Assembly: GCA_963709295.1 (NCBI GenBank)
Contig: CAVPVW010000003.1
Location: 868,001 to 932,000 of the forward strand
From: JBGPQJ01 sp963709295
Lineage (GTDB): Bacteria; Chloroflexota; Anaerolineae; Anaerolineales; Villigracilaceae
Length of the DNA stretch: 64,000 nt
Direction: 5' to 3'
The first letter of the stretch is position 1. Every line of letters starts with the position of its first letter. The position numbers and the translations under genes were made by a program. Below are positions 52,693 through 61,933 of this stretch, piece after piece. A model generated the notes under the pieces. It was given only the letters and a program-made list of their open reading frames with translations, was not told the DNA's origin and searched no databases.

Positions 52693-53838
52693 ATGAGTCC
52701 AGAACCATCCACCTCCAAGATTTGCCCGACCTGCGGAACGAGGTTGAGCGAGACCGCCTCGCGCTGCCTGGTGTGCGGAACCGAGATCACCCCCGCCGCT
52801 GAAACCAAGTCTGTCAAGACCTCCGTGCAGGGCAGCCGCATGCCCAGCCTGACGCTGTCCCTGCCCGCGGCGCTGGGACTGCTGGTGCTGTTCATCCTGA
52901 TCGGCGCCGTGGTCGTCTTTGCGGGGTTGCGCGCGACCGGAAACGTTACAGCTCCCACCCAGGGTCCGACACCCACCAACACGGCGACTGTCACGACCAC
53001 GCCCACCGAAACCCCCACCCCGACCATCGTCCCGTCACCGACGGAGCAGCCACCTTTCGAGCACACCATTGCTTCCGGCGATACCTGCATCTCGATTGCC
53101 TTATTCTACAAGGTGTCCGTGCAGAGCATCATCTCCCTGAACGGACTCCCTGTGGCGTGCAACTCGCTTTTCATCGGCCAGAAGCTCAAAGTCCCTTACC
53201 CCACCCCCACCCCGCTTCCGGTCGCTACCGCCACACTGGAACCGGCTGAAGCCACACGCGCTGCCTGCGACAAAGTGGAATACACCGTCCAGAGTGGGGA
53301 CACGCTGGCCATCATCGCTGCCAATTATCAGGTGTCGCAGGATGCCATCAAGGAATTCAACGGGCTGACAACAGACACTGTGTACATTGGGACTACCATT
53401 CAGATCCCATTATGCATGCGCGCAGCCACCCCCGGGCCGACTCCCACGCCCACCATCCCGCCTCCCTACCCGGCGCCTAACCTGCTGCTCCCCGCGGACG
53501 GAAAATCCTTCACTCTCGCGGACGATACCATCACCCTGCAGTGGGCGTCCGTTGGGACTCTGCGGGACAATGAAGCCTATCAGGTCGTCGTGGAAGATGT
53601 CACCGAAGGGCAGGGACGAAAACTGGTCGATTACGCCAAGGATACCAAATACATCGTCCCGTCCACTTTCCGCCCGAACGACAGCGTCCCGCACGTGATG
53701 CGCTGGTACGTGATCCCCGTCCGTCAGGGACCGACCGACGAGCAGGGGAATCCCACCTGGCTGCCCGCCGGCGCAAAATCCCTCGAGCGTGTGTTTTCGT
53801 GGATGAGCGTTGCTGTACCGGGAACACCCAGTCCCTAG
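52693..53838 (+). CDS. Zinc-ribbon, single-pass protein with two extracellular LysM domains
   Basis: The 381-residue protein starts with a four-Cys zinc ribbon (CPTCG…CLVCG, residues 10-28), then a membrane helix (about 55-80), a linker rich in Thr and Pro, and two LysM domains (HTIASGDTCISIALFYKVS and YTVQSGDTLAIIAANYQVS). A further Pro/Thr linker leads to a C-terminal beta domain of about 125 residues. LysM domains bind N-acetylglucosamine-containing glycans, so it probably links cell envelope glycans to a cytoplasmic zinc-ribbon head. The earlier in-frame ORF start (52354) is not needed. There is no ribosome binding site, consistent with a leaderless start. Confidence 0.82.
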   Translation: MSPEPSTSKICPTCGTRLSETASRCLVCGTEITPAAETKSVKTSVQGSRMPSLTLSLPAALGLLVLFILIGAVVVFAGLRATGNVTAPTQGPTPTNTATVTTTPTETPTPTIVPSPTEQPPFEHTIASGDTCISIALFYKVSVQSIISLNGLPVACNSLFIGQKLKVPYPTPTPLPVATATLEPAEATRAACDKVEYTVQSGDTLAIIAANYQVSQDAIKEFNGLTTDTVYIGTTIQIPLCMRAATPGPTPTPTIPPPYPAPNLLLPADGKSFTLADDTITLQWASVGTLRDNEAYQVVVEDVTEGQGRKLVDYAKDTKYIVPSTFRPNDSVPHVMRWYVIPVRQGPTDEQGNPTWLPAGAKSLERVFSWMSVAVPGTPSP

Positions 53839-53870
53839 AGATTAGATTAGTTGTGATCAATTGTTGAGAG

Positions 53871-53900
53871 ACCTCCTTGAGATATTCAGGGAGGTTCTTT
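53871..53900 (+). terminator. Terminator after the LysM gene
   Basis: ACCTCCTTGA (53871-53880) and TCAGGGAGGT (53886-53895) form a 10-bp stem with one G-U pair, followed by TCTTTGTTGT. Confidence 0.8.
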
Positions 53901-53939
53901 GTTGTATAATTTTCGAAGACAGCAAAAACTGGAGGGTAT

Positions 53940-54718
53940 ATGGACATCCGCTCCTTCAATCGAGACGCATGGGACAAACAGGTTGATTCCGGGAACAATC
54001 CATGGACACAACCTGTCAGCCCGGAGGTCATCGCAGCTGCCCGGCGGGGGGAGATCTCGGTACTGTTGACCGAGCAAAAATCCGTTCCGGACGAATGGAT
54101 ACCACCCCTAAAAGGTCTTGATGTTTTATGCCTGGCGAGTGGTGGAGGGCAGCAGGGTCCCATTTTCGCGGCTGCCGGGGCGAATGTCACCGTGCTCGAC
54201 AACTCCCCCAAACAACTGGAGCGCGACCGTTTCGTTGCCCACCGCGAGGGACTTCAGCTCATCACCGTCGAAGGGGATATGCGCGACTTGTCCATCTTTG
54301 CGGATGAAACGTTCGATTTCATTTTTCATCCTGTTTCCAACGTCTTCTGTCCGGATGTACTCCCGGTTTGGAAGGAAACCTATCGTGTTCTGCGGTATGG
54401 CGGGACTCTGGTAGCTGGGATGATGAATCCTTTCTACTACATCTTTGACTTCGATGCACTGGAGAAGAAGGGTGAGTTGAACGTAAGGTATTCTATTCCA
54501 TATTCAGATGCGGAGAGCTTGCCGGCCGATAAGCTGGAGGAGTTCAAAAAGAATGGTACACCTCTCGAATTCAGCCACACGTTGACCGACTTGATCGGTG
54601 GGCAATGTGACGCGGGCTATCCAAATCATCGGATTATACGAGGACAAACACGCAGAAGTCCGTCCTGAGCAAATACCATCCCACCTACATCGCGACGAGG
54701 GCATTGAAGGCAGGTTGA
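53940..54718 (+). CDS. Class I SAM-dependent methyltransferase (double frameshift near the 3' end)
   Basis: The N-terminal 220 residues are in frame, with LDVLCLASGGGQQGPIFAAA (SAM motif), VTVLDNSPKQLERD and ADETFDFIFHPVSNVF. After GGQCDAG the reading frame changes twice: QIIGLYEDKHAEV in the next frame, then SKYHPTYIATRALKAG and a stop at 54716-54718. Removing one C from each of two CC pairs (near 54620 and 54664) restores a full-length protein of about 258 residues. As sequenced, the first frame stops at 54668. GGAGGG lies before the ATG. The substrate is unknown. Confidence 0.82.
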
Positions 54719-54737
54719 TAAATCCCCACCATTCGAT

Positions 54738-54768
54738 AAAAAAAGCTGTCCTGTTGGACAGCTTTTTG
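54738..54768. terminator. Bidirectional terminator between methyltransferase and gltA
   Basis: AAAAAGCTGTCC and GGACAGCTTTTT flank a TGTT loop; both strands have a T-run. Confidence 0.9.
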
Positions 54769-54783
54769 AAATTATGAACTTGC

Positions 54784-56094
54784 TTACTTAGCCTTTTCGA
54801 CCGCGTCTTCCAACATCTTAGTGGTCAGCGACTTGGGGCGTTCGAGCGGTTGCCCGAGAGCACGCGCCCACACGTAGTTGGCGGTCACACCCAGGGCGCG
54901 CCCAATACCGAACAGCACCGTATAAAAGTCAAACTCACTCACACCATAGTAATACTGCAGCGTGCCGCTGATCGCATCCACGTTCGGGGCTGGGTTTTTC
55001 GCCTTGCCCTGCTCCTTAAGAACCTGTGGGACCACGTCGAAGACCATTTCCGCCAGGCGGACCAGTTCATCTTCCGGGAAGCGGGCTTTGGCAAAATTCA
55101 TCAGCGCGGTGAATCGCGGGTCAGGCACGCGCAGCACAGCATGACCGTAGCCGGGTATTACTTTGCCGCTGTGGAGGGTGTCCCAAGAAAATTTATGCAG
55201 CTCATCCCGGGTGGGCACGCCGCCAAATTTTTCACGGACCTCGATCAACCAGCCAAGACATTCCTGGTTTGCCAATCCGTGCAGAGGTCCCGCGAGTCCG
55301 TTCAACGCGGCGGAGAAGGCATAGAACGGATCGGAGAGAGCTGACCCGACCAGGTGCATGGTATGCGCTGAGACGTTGCCGGACTCATGGTCGCTGTGGA
55401 GAACGAAATACAGACGGGCCAGTTCCGCGTAGCCTTTCTTGTCTTCAACTCCGAGCATGCGGGTGAAGTTGGCACCGTAATCCTTCTTTGGATTCCATTT
55501 CGGTTTCTTGGTCTCGCCGTAATATTTCAACCGGTAGATGAATGCGGCCACGACCGGCAGCTTGGCCGTTAGATCGAGGCTGTCATCCAGCGCCGGCTCC
55601 CAGTAGGCATCCTTTTTCATCCCATGACGGTATTTTTTCGAAAAATGGGAATTAACTTGTAAAGCCAGGACGGCCTGCGAAAACATCGTCATCGGGTGTG
55701 TTTCCTTGGGCATCGTCTTTAGCATCTTGTAGACATAATCAGGGACATGCGCCCGCCTCGCCCATTCCTGCTCAACTTCCTCAGCCTGCTCCCGGGTCGG
55801 AATCTCGCCCGTCAAAAGCAGAAAATAGAGACCGCCGACATACGGCATTTTAGCGCCGCGCGGTTTCGGGAGTTTCTTAAGGACCTCGGGGATGGAGAGT
55901 CCGCGCAAACGGATCCCCTCTGCCGCGTCCACATAGGAGATGTCCGAGACCATGGATTTGATATCGCGCATGCCCCCGTAAACCTGGCCCACATTGACCT
56001 GGTCGATCACCACTTCGGAATGATCCTTGACCAACTTCTTGACTCGTTCACGCCATGCCGGCAGTTGACCGGAAATTTGATCATGCAAAATCAT
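54784..56094 (-). CDS. gltA: Citrate synthase
   Basis: The enzyme condenses oxaloacetate and acetyl-CoA. The catalytic residues sit in LAGPLHGLANQECLGW (His), VIPGYGHAVLRVPDPR (His) and GVSEFDFYTVLFG (Asp). The sequence and length (436 residues) resemble the mitochondrial-type, homodimeric form rather than the NADH-sensitive hexameric type. It follows mdh by 82 bases on the same strand, so two successive TCA-cycle enzymes are encoded together. Confidence 0.95.
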   Translation of the reverse strand: MILHDQISGQLPAWRERVKKLVKDHSEVVIDQVNVGQVYGGMRDIKSMVSDISYVDAAEGIRLRGLSIPEVLKKLPKPRGAKMPYVGGLYFLLLTGEIPTREQAEEVEQEWARRAHVPDYVYKMLKTMPKETHPMTMFSQAVLALQVNSHFSKKYRHGMKKDAYWEPALDDSLDLTAKLPVVAAFIYRLKYYGETKKPKWNPKKDYGANFTRMLGVEDKKGYAELARLYFVLHSDHESGNVSAHTMHLVGSALSDPFYAFSAALNGLAGPLHGLANQECLGWLIEVREKFGGVPTRDELHKFSWDTLHSGKVIPGYGHAVLRVPDPRFTALMNFAKARFPEDELVRLAEMVFDVVPQVLKEQGKAKNPAPNVDAISGTLQYYYGVSEFDFYTVLFGIGRALGVTANYVWARALGQPLERPKSLTTKMLEDAVEKAK

Positions 56095-56176
56095 CGTGCT
56101 GCCTCCAATAGAAAATTGTAAACCCGCGAAGGGAATTATCGTGGGATTCGAAATTTGATCCAGGCGTTACCAGGAC

Positions 56177-57112
56177 CTAGATTTTCACCAGGTTTTCAAG
56201 GGCTTTGATGGTGTCCTTGACCGCAGCAGCGGATTTATCCAGCTCCGCCTTTTCAGCAGGTTCGAGGTCATATTCAACTATTTTCACGATACCCTTGCGC
56301 CCGAGCATGACCGGTACACCGAAGAACATGTCCTTCAGACCATATTCTCCCTGCATGTACGCGGCCGCAGGAACGATCAGGTGCTTGTCCTTGAGGATGG
56401 CTTCAACCATTTGCGCAACTGCGGCTGAGGGGGCGTAGAATGCCGAACCCGTCTTGAGCAGGTTGACGATCTCACCGCCGCCCTTGCGCGTGCGATTGAC
56501 GATTGCTTCAAGTTTATCTGCGGGGAGGTAATCACGCAGGGGAACGCCGGCAATGTTGGAGTGGCGCGTCAGCGGGACCATCTCATCGCCATGCCCGCCC
56601 ATGATGTAGCAATCGATATTCTCAACGCTGACACCGGTTTCCAAGGCGACAAAGGCGCGCATGCGGGCTGAATCCAACACACCTGCCTGCCCGACCACAC
56701 GGTGTGGCGGCAATTTGCCGATCTTCATGGTGAGGTATGCCATTGTATCCAGCGGATTAGTCAGCACAATATAAATTGCGTTGGGAGAATATTTCAGCGT
56801 TTCAGTGGTTGCCGGGCCCACGATATTTGCGTTGGCGGTTAAGAGATCGTCGCGGCTCATTCCGGGTTTACGCGGCAGGCCTGCGGTGATGACGATAATG
56901 TCCGAATCCTTTGTGGACTCAAAGCTGTTGGAGCCGACAATTTTTACATCCTTACCGATAATCGGCATTGCCTCGAGCAAATCCAGACTCTTGCCCTGAG
57001 GCATGCCTTCCACCACATCCACCAGAACCAAATCGGCAATCTCACGTTCTGCCAGCCAGTGGGCGGTGGTCGCCCCGGTCATTCCAGCACCAATAATCGA
57101 TACTTTTGCCAT
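56177..57112 (-). CDS. mdh: Malate dehydrogenase, LDH-like type
   Basis: NAD-dependent malate/oxaloacetate oxidoreductase. The cofactor loop GAGMTGATTAHWLAE is at residues 8-22, an Asp (LVLVDVVEGM) sets NAD preference, and the substrate-binding arginines and catalytic His lie in TAGLPRKPGMSRDD and MGGHGDEMVPLT. It is of the tetrameric LDH-like class, as in many Chloroflexota. The length is 311 residues. AGGAGG lies before the ATG. Confidence 0.95.
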   Translation of the reverse strand: MAKVSIIGAGMTGATTAHWLAEREIADLVLVDVVEGMPQGKSLDLLEAMPIIGKDVKIVGSNSFESTKDSDIIVITAGLPRKPGMSRDDLLTANANIVGPATTETLKYSPNAIYIVLTNPLDTMAYLTMKIGKLPPHRVVGQAGVLDSARMRAFVALETGVSVENIDCYIMGGHGDEMVPLTRHSNIAGVPLRDYLPADKLEAIVNRTRKGGGEIVNLLKTGSAFYAPSAAVAQMVEAILKDKHLIVPAAAYMQGEYGLKDMFFGVPVMLGRKGIVKIVEYDLEPAEKAELDKSAAAVKDTIKALENLVKI

Positions 57113-57317
57113 TGCTCCTCCTAAGTGTTTTTGGAGACTTGCTCCATATTACCAATTGGGGATACCGCGCAATTTTATCAATAAAAAGACCCTGCGACCA
57201 TATTAATGCAGAGTCTCTACCACCAATCACCCACTCTGGATGATTACTGTCATACTCAGCGGATTAAATATTGTGTTTTTCAAAGCAGAACCGACCATTG
57301 CAACCAGACTGCTGCGA

Positions 57318-58289
57318 TCACGCCTGTTCGATAATCTTTTCGAGGTAATGTGTGACCTGGATGGCTGCCGCCGCTCCCATCCCCGCCGAGGTGACCACCT
57401 GCCGGAAATGGGAATCCGCGACTTCACCTGCCACAAAAACACCTGGCACATTGGTCTCCATCATCATGTTGGAGTTGACATACCCGCCGGCATCCATATC
57501 CAATTGTCCAGCGAACATTTGCGTATTGGGAGTATGCCCGATGAAAATAAAAACACCATCGGTTTCGAGCTCGGAGACCTCACCTGTTTGGGTGTTCTTG
57601 AGCTTGGCGGATTTAACCACTCCATCGCCTTTAATTTCGGTCAGAACGCTGTTCCAGACAAAGCTTACCTTGGGATCGTTGAAGGCCCGGTTTTGAAGAA
57701 CCTTCCCGGCTCGCAGAGAGTCGCGGCGGTGAACGATGGTGACCGAGGATGCAAAGCGTGTCAAGAATAAACCCTCTTCGAGGGCCGAATCCCCTCCCCC
57801 GACGACAACCACTTTCTTGTCTTTGAAAAACCAGCCGTCGCAGGTGGCGCAATACGAGACACCTTTCCCTGTGAATTCAGTTTCGCCAGGAATATCGAGA
57901 TGATTAGGGCGAGCACCCGTGGCGATAACCAGTAAATCAGCCAGGTAGATGCCATTATCCGTTGTAACTTTGAAGGGCCGCTGGGAAAGGTCCACCGATT
58001 GGGCAGTGTCAAACTCAACTTTTGCGCCGAAACGTTCGGCCTGCTTCTGGAAGAGTTCGCCCAGCTCCTGGCCGCCGACGCCTTCCGGGAAGCCGGGGTA
58101 ATTCTCAATCGTATGGGTCAAAGCTGCCTGGCCGCCCAGTTCCATGCCCGTCAGAACAACGGGCGAAAGCTCTGCACGCGCGGCATAAAGCGCAGCGGAT
58201 AACCCAGCCGGACCAGAGCCTAATACCAGAACTTTGATTCGTTTGGTTTCCTTGTTTGCGCTGGAAGTCATTCCACTCAAATTGAACAT
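57318..58289 (-). CDS. trxB: Thioredoxin-disulfide reductase
   Basis: This flavoenzyme passes electrons from NADPH to thioredoxin. The FAD loop is LGSGPAGLSAALYAAR, the redox-active pair is C147/C150 in SYCATCDGWFF, the NADPH loop is VVGGGDSALEEGLF, and the C-terminal FAD contact is FVAGEVADSHFRQ. The length is 323 residues. GAGGTG precedes the ATG. It lies upstream of mdh, with a 205-base gap in which I see no gene. Confidence 0.94.
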   Translation of the reverse strand: MFNLSGMTSSANKETKRIKVLVLGSGPAGLSAALYAARAELSPVVLTGMELGGQAALTHTIENYPGFPEGVGGQELGELFQKQAERFGAKVEFDTAQSVDLSQRPFKVTTDNGIYLADLLVIATGARPNHLDIPGETEFTGKGVSYCATCDGWFFKDKKVVVVGGGDSALEEGLFLTRFASSVTIVHRRDSLRAGKVLQNRAFNDPKVSFVWNSVLTEIKGDGVVKSAKLKNTQTGEVSELETDGVFIFIGHTPNTQMFAGQLDMDAGGYVNSNMMMETNVPGVFVAGEVADSHFRQVVTSAGMGAAAAIQVTHYLEKIIEQA

Positions 58290-58482
58290 CTTTCACCTCA
58301 AATAAAAATAAACCTGTAGCATTTTATCAGATGCACGGAAAAGCAGGAAGTTGCAGCTGTTTCAGCATGTGGCGTTATTGATTATAAACATCGTTCTGAT
58401 AGGAATTAATTATATGGTTTTGCTTAACCCCATGATAAAATTGAATGGACATGACTAAAACAATTAACCGGAGAGGTGAGCC

Positions 58483-59361
58483 ATGCAAATAGTTACGGAT
58501 AGTGGAACAGATATCGGTTTGACCCCAGAAGAACGTGTCGCCCTTAAAATTCACGTTGTCCCGCTTGTCGTTACCCTCGATGGAAAATCCTATCGGGAAG
58601 AACTCGATATTACCGCTGAAGCGTTCTATCCACTCCTGGAAGCATCCGGCAACCTGCCAACGACTTCTCAGCCCTCCGCAGGAGATTTCGCTGATAAGTA
58701 CCGCGAACTGGCAAAGACCGATCCCGAGATCTTATCCATCCACATGACCGCAGGATTGAGCGGAACGTACAACTCAGCCGTGGCTGGCGCCGAAATGGTT
58801 CCGGAAGCAAAAATCACGCTCGTCAACACGAAGACCCTTTCGGCGGCGGCAGGATGGCAGGTGAAAGCCGCTGCTCATGCTGTAAAGGCCGACTGGGCCC
58901 TCGATAAAATTCTGCCCATGCTGCAGAAGATCAGCGACGCCAGCGAGAGTATTTACACGCTCGAAGAGCTGAAGTATCTCATCCATGGCGGGCGAATCAG
59001 CCACATGAAAGGATTGATCGCTTCCCTGCTTAACATCAAACCCATGATCGGGGTCGAGAAAGTAAATGGCACCTATGCACAAAAGGGACAGGCGCGCACA
59101 TTCAAAGGTGCTGTCGCGGGTCTGGTGGATCAGATGCTGCAAATTCACCCTGAAGGAACAGAACTCTATGTGCAAGTGCTTCACGCTTTCAACCCTGAAG
59201 GCGGTTCACTGTTGCGAGAGATGATCGAACAGCGATTCAAATGCCGCTGGCAGCCCATGGGACCCATGTCGCTGGTATTGGGAGCGCATACCGGTCGGAG
59301 CATGGTGGGAGTCGCCTTTGCGGCCTTGTCCGCGCTGACAGGAGTGCCCGGTATTTCGTAA
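58483..59361 (+). CDS. DegV-family fatty-acid-binding protein
   Basis: DegV/FakB proteins bind a fatty acid and present it to a kinase. The start IVTDSGTDIGLTPEE, the TSQPSAGDFADKYR loop, SIHMTAGLSGTYNSAV and ELKYLIHGGRISHMKG are all typical. The length of 292 residues is normal. GGAGAGG lies before the ATG. No FakA-type kinase is in the window. Confidence 0.93.
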   Translation: MQIVTDSGTDIGLTPEERVALKIHVVPLVVTLDGKSYREELDITAEAFYPLLEASGNLPTTSQPSAGDFADKYRELAKTDPEILSIHMTAGLSGTYNSAVAGAEMVPEAKITLVNTKTLSAAAGWQVKAAAHAVKADWALDKILPMLQKISDASESIYTLEELKYLIHGGRISHMKGLIASLLNIKPMIGVEKVNGTYAQKGQARTFKGAVAGLVDQMLQIHPEGTELYVQVLHAFNPEGGSLLREMIEQRFKCRWQPMGPMSLVLGAHTGRSMVGVAFAALSALTGVPGIS

Positions 59362-59390
59362 CGGATGATTGGCAAACAAAATGGTTTATC

Positions 59391-59424
59391 AAAATCCCGC
59401 GATTTGCTATCGCGGGATTGTTTT
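59391..59424. terminator. Bidirectional terminator after the DegV gene
   Basis: AATCCCGCGAT and ATCGCGGGATT form a perfect 11-bp stem with a TTGCT loop, with A- and T-runs on the two sides. Confidence 0.9.
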
Positions 59425-59426
59425 AT

Positions 59427-60776
59427 TCATTTCATGGCCTTATCGGTTATCTTCAAAGCTTCATCAAGCACGGCAAAACCATCTCTTAGTTGTGCCTCTG
59501 TGATGATCAGAGGAGGGATGATGAGGATGGTGTGCCAGTGGGTGTAGACATATAATCCGTGCTCCAGGCAATATTTTCGCAAGGCAGCCATCTCGGGGCT
59601 GCTGCCATTCCAGGGAGCCATGGGTTCTTTAGTCTTTCGGTCTTTGACCACCTCGATAATGCCAAACAATCCGATCGAGCGGACATCCCCCACAGAGGGA
59701 TGCGATTCCCCCAAGTCTGTCAGCAACTTATGCAGGACAGGTCCCATCGACGAGGCATGTTCCACGATCCGGTCATCTTTCATCACTTGAATGTTGGCTA
59801 CCGCTGCTGCTAAGGAAACGGGATGCGAAGTGTACGTCAGTCCGGACTCGAAGACATGCTCATCGAAACAGGCTGCAATCTCGGGTTTCATCGCAACCGC
59901 CCCAAGTGGGGCATACGCCGAGGTTAATCCCTTGGCCATGGTCATGATGTCAGGTAGGACATCCCAGTGCTCGACGGCAAACCACCGGCCGGTACGCCCA
60001 AATCCCGACATGACCTCGTCCGCGATCATCACGATGCCGTACTTGTCACACAGCCCCCGCACGCCCTGCATATAGCCTTGTGGAGGGATGATGATCCCAT
60101 TGGTTCCTGTAACGGATTCCATCAGGATGGCTGCGATCGTCTCCGGTCCTTCGTAAAGGATGATCTCTTCCAGGTGGTTGAGGTAATCCCGGGTGAACTC
60201 TTCTTCGGGGATATCAGGATTCGTCCGATGAAAGGTGGACCGGTAACGGTAGGGATCGAGGAAATGCACAACACCGGTCATCAGGTTCGGTTCCCAGGCT
60301 ACCCGGCGAGGATCACCCGTGGCGGCAATCGCGCCGGCCGACGCGCCGTGATAGGACCGGTAACGGCTGAGGATCTTATGCCTTCCGGTGAAAGTGCGTG
60401 CGATCTTGATGGCATTCTCGTTGGCATCCGCACCACCCAGGGTAAAGAGCACCTTGCTGAGATTTCCGCCGGGAGTCACGTCCGCCACAGTCTTGCTGGC
60501 GATCGCCCGGATTTTCGTCGCCATCCCCGGAGCAGCATAGGGAATCTCATCCAGTTGGGCTTTCATCGCCTCGATAATGCGCAAATCGCCATGTCCGACA
60601 TTGACGCACATCGTCATGGAATTAAAATCGAGATATCGCTTATCGGCAGTATCCCAGAAATAGACCCCTTTGGCACGTTTGACCGGAATGGGATTTACTT
60701 TCGCCTGGGCGGACCAGGTCCAAAAAACGTGTTCTTTCGAAAGCGGGAGAATTTGATCATCAGGAAGATCGAACAT
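59427..60776 (-). CDS. Class III pyridoxal-phosphate aminotransferase
   Basis: The enzyme transfers an amino group, probably from an omega-amino acid or taurine-like substrate, to a 2-oxoacid. It shows GGADANENAIKIAR, YRSYHGASAGA, ADEVMSGFGRTGRWFA (Asp contacting PLP) and TMAKGLTSAYAPLGA with the PLP-lysine. The length of 449 residues matches the family of aspartate aminotransferase-type class III enzymes, including taurine-pyruvate transaminases. The exact substrate is not determinable. It is divergent from the P-loop kinase gene. Confidence 0.88.
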   Translation of the reverse strand: MFDLPDDQILPLSKEHVFWTWSAQAKVNPIPVKRAKGVYFWDTADKRYLDFNSMTMCVNVGHGDLRIIEAMKAQLDEIPYAAPGMATKIRAIASKTVADVTPGGNLSKVLFTLGGADANENAIKIARTFTGRHKILSRYRSYHGASAGAIAATGDPRRVAWEPNLMTGVVHFLDPYRYRSTFHRTNPDIPEEEFTRDYLNHLEEIILYEGPETIAAILMESVTGTNGIIIPPQGYMQGVRGLCDKYGIVMIADEVMSGFGRTGRWFAVEHWDVLPDIMTMAKGLTSAYAPLGAVAMKPEIAACFDEHVFESGLTYTSHPVSLAAAVANIQVMKDDRIVEHASSMGPVLHKLLTDLGESHPSVGDVRSIGLFGIIEVVKDRKTKEPMAPWNGSSPEMAALRKYCLEHGLYVYTHWHTILIIPPLIITEAQLRDGFAVLDEALKITDKAMK

Positions 60777-60883
60777 AACTCCTCAATCGTTGCGCAATGG
60801 ATTTGAAATGATACAATGCAATCCTATCATAATTTTAGTTTTCATTGGTTTACACAACAAATCATGCGACCCCTCAAACGGAA

Positions 60884-61435
60884 ATGTGTGAATCCTTTCC
60901 ATACCATCGAATAGTTGTCATCGGAACGACCGGCTCAGGGAAATCCACGCTGGCAGAAAAACTTGCCGCGAAGATGAATTTTGAATTCATCGAACTGGAT
61001 GCACTCCACTGGCTGCCAGATTGGAAACATGTCACGGATGATGAGTTCCGAGTCCTGGTGGATGAAGCCACACGCACGAGCGGTTGGGTGATCGCCGGGA
61101 ACTATGGCGTAACCCGTGACCTCACGTGGCCTCGCGCGGAAGCCGTGATTTGGCTGGATTATCCTTTATGGACGTTATTCTGGCGTCTGTGGCGGCGTAC
61201 CTGGTCCCGTTGGTGGACGCAGGAGCTTCTATGGGGGACAAATTATGAACGGCTTATTCCACAGTTCAAGATTTGGTCCGCCGAGGATTCGCTTTTTCAC
61301 TGGTTATTCAAGACCTACTGGCGAAGGAAACGCGATTACCCTCGATTACTTTCCTTGCCAGAATATTCTCATCTTAAGGTGTTCCACTTCCGTAACCAAA
61401 AAGAGACTGACGAGTGGTTTTTGTCTCTAAAATGA
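60884..61435 (+). CDS. Small P-loop kinase (FlaR/adenylate-kinase-like)
   Basis: The Walker A motif GTTGSGKST lies at residues 14-22, and the protein has IELDALHWLPDW, VIAGNYG and VIWLDYPLWTLFWRLWRRTW, as in FlaR-type topology-modulation kinases of the AAA/adenylate kinase group. The length is 183 residues. I take the ATG at 60884 rather than a TTG at 60845. The substrate is unknown. Confidence 0.8.
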   Translation: MCESFPYHRIVVIGTTGSGKSTLAEKLAAKMNFEFIELDALHWLPDWKHVTDDEFRVLVDEATRTSGWVIAGNYGVTRDLTWPRAEAVIWLDYPLWTLFWRLWRRTWSRWWTQELLWGTNYERLIPQFKIWSAEDSLFHWLFKTYWRRKRDYPRLLSLPEYSHLKVFHFRNQKETDEWFLSLK

Positions 61436-61440
61436 ACTTT

Positions 61441-61933
61441 TCATTCCTCTCTTCGCAACCTGCCTACTAATAAACTTAATCCCCAAACCCCTGCCAGGGT
61501 CAATAAGGCTGCCATCTCAAAATTGAACCGCAGCCTGATGAACCGGGTCAGTGCCACAACGCCAAATCCCAGAGCCAAAACCAACCCCAAACGAGCGAAA
61601 TGATTCAAGGTAAGGCGGTTGAGTTGATCTTCTTCAGAGCCTTGTTTGATTCTCTGATTTGAATTCCACAAGATCCCACGCCATGAATGCAAACAAGAAT
61701 CCTGCGACCATCAACCACATCGGCAGTTCGTAAAAGAATCCCAAGGCTGCTGCCAGGGTGATTATCGACAGCCCAATGGAAGCAACCCAGGTCCATTTAA
61801 TTTGACCGAGCATCCAAACAACACCAACGCCCATCAACCCGAATGCCTGAATTTCCATCCCGGCGCTGAAATATCCAGCTGCCATTACCGCAATGGATAG
61901 AAATGTGCTCAGGAATAAACTGACAGCGATCAC
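61441..61933 (-). CDS. Four-helix membrane protein (frameshifted as sequenced)
   Basis: The N-terminal piece (61634-61933) has about four membrane helices and ends FMAWDLVEFKSENQ. The next frame continues with QGSEEDQLNRLTLNHFARLG, one or two more hydrophobic segments and a basic end (VGRLRREE). Removing one A from CAAAC near 61655 joins them into a protein of about 163 residues. It overlaps the DUF58 stop (ATGA), so it belongs to the MoxR-DUF58 operon. The function is unknown; such proteins often sit beside MoxR-type systems. Confidence 0.75.

Noticed and set aside
59967..60806. 279-residue plus-strand frame inside the aminotransferase gene
   Set aside because: It is antisense to a full-length, well-conserved enzyme and its translation has no family features.
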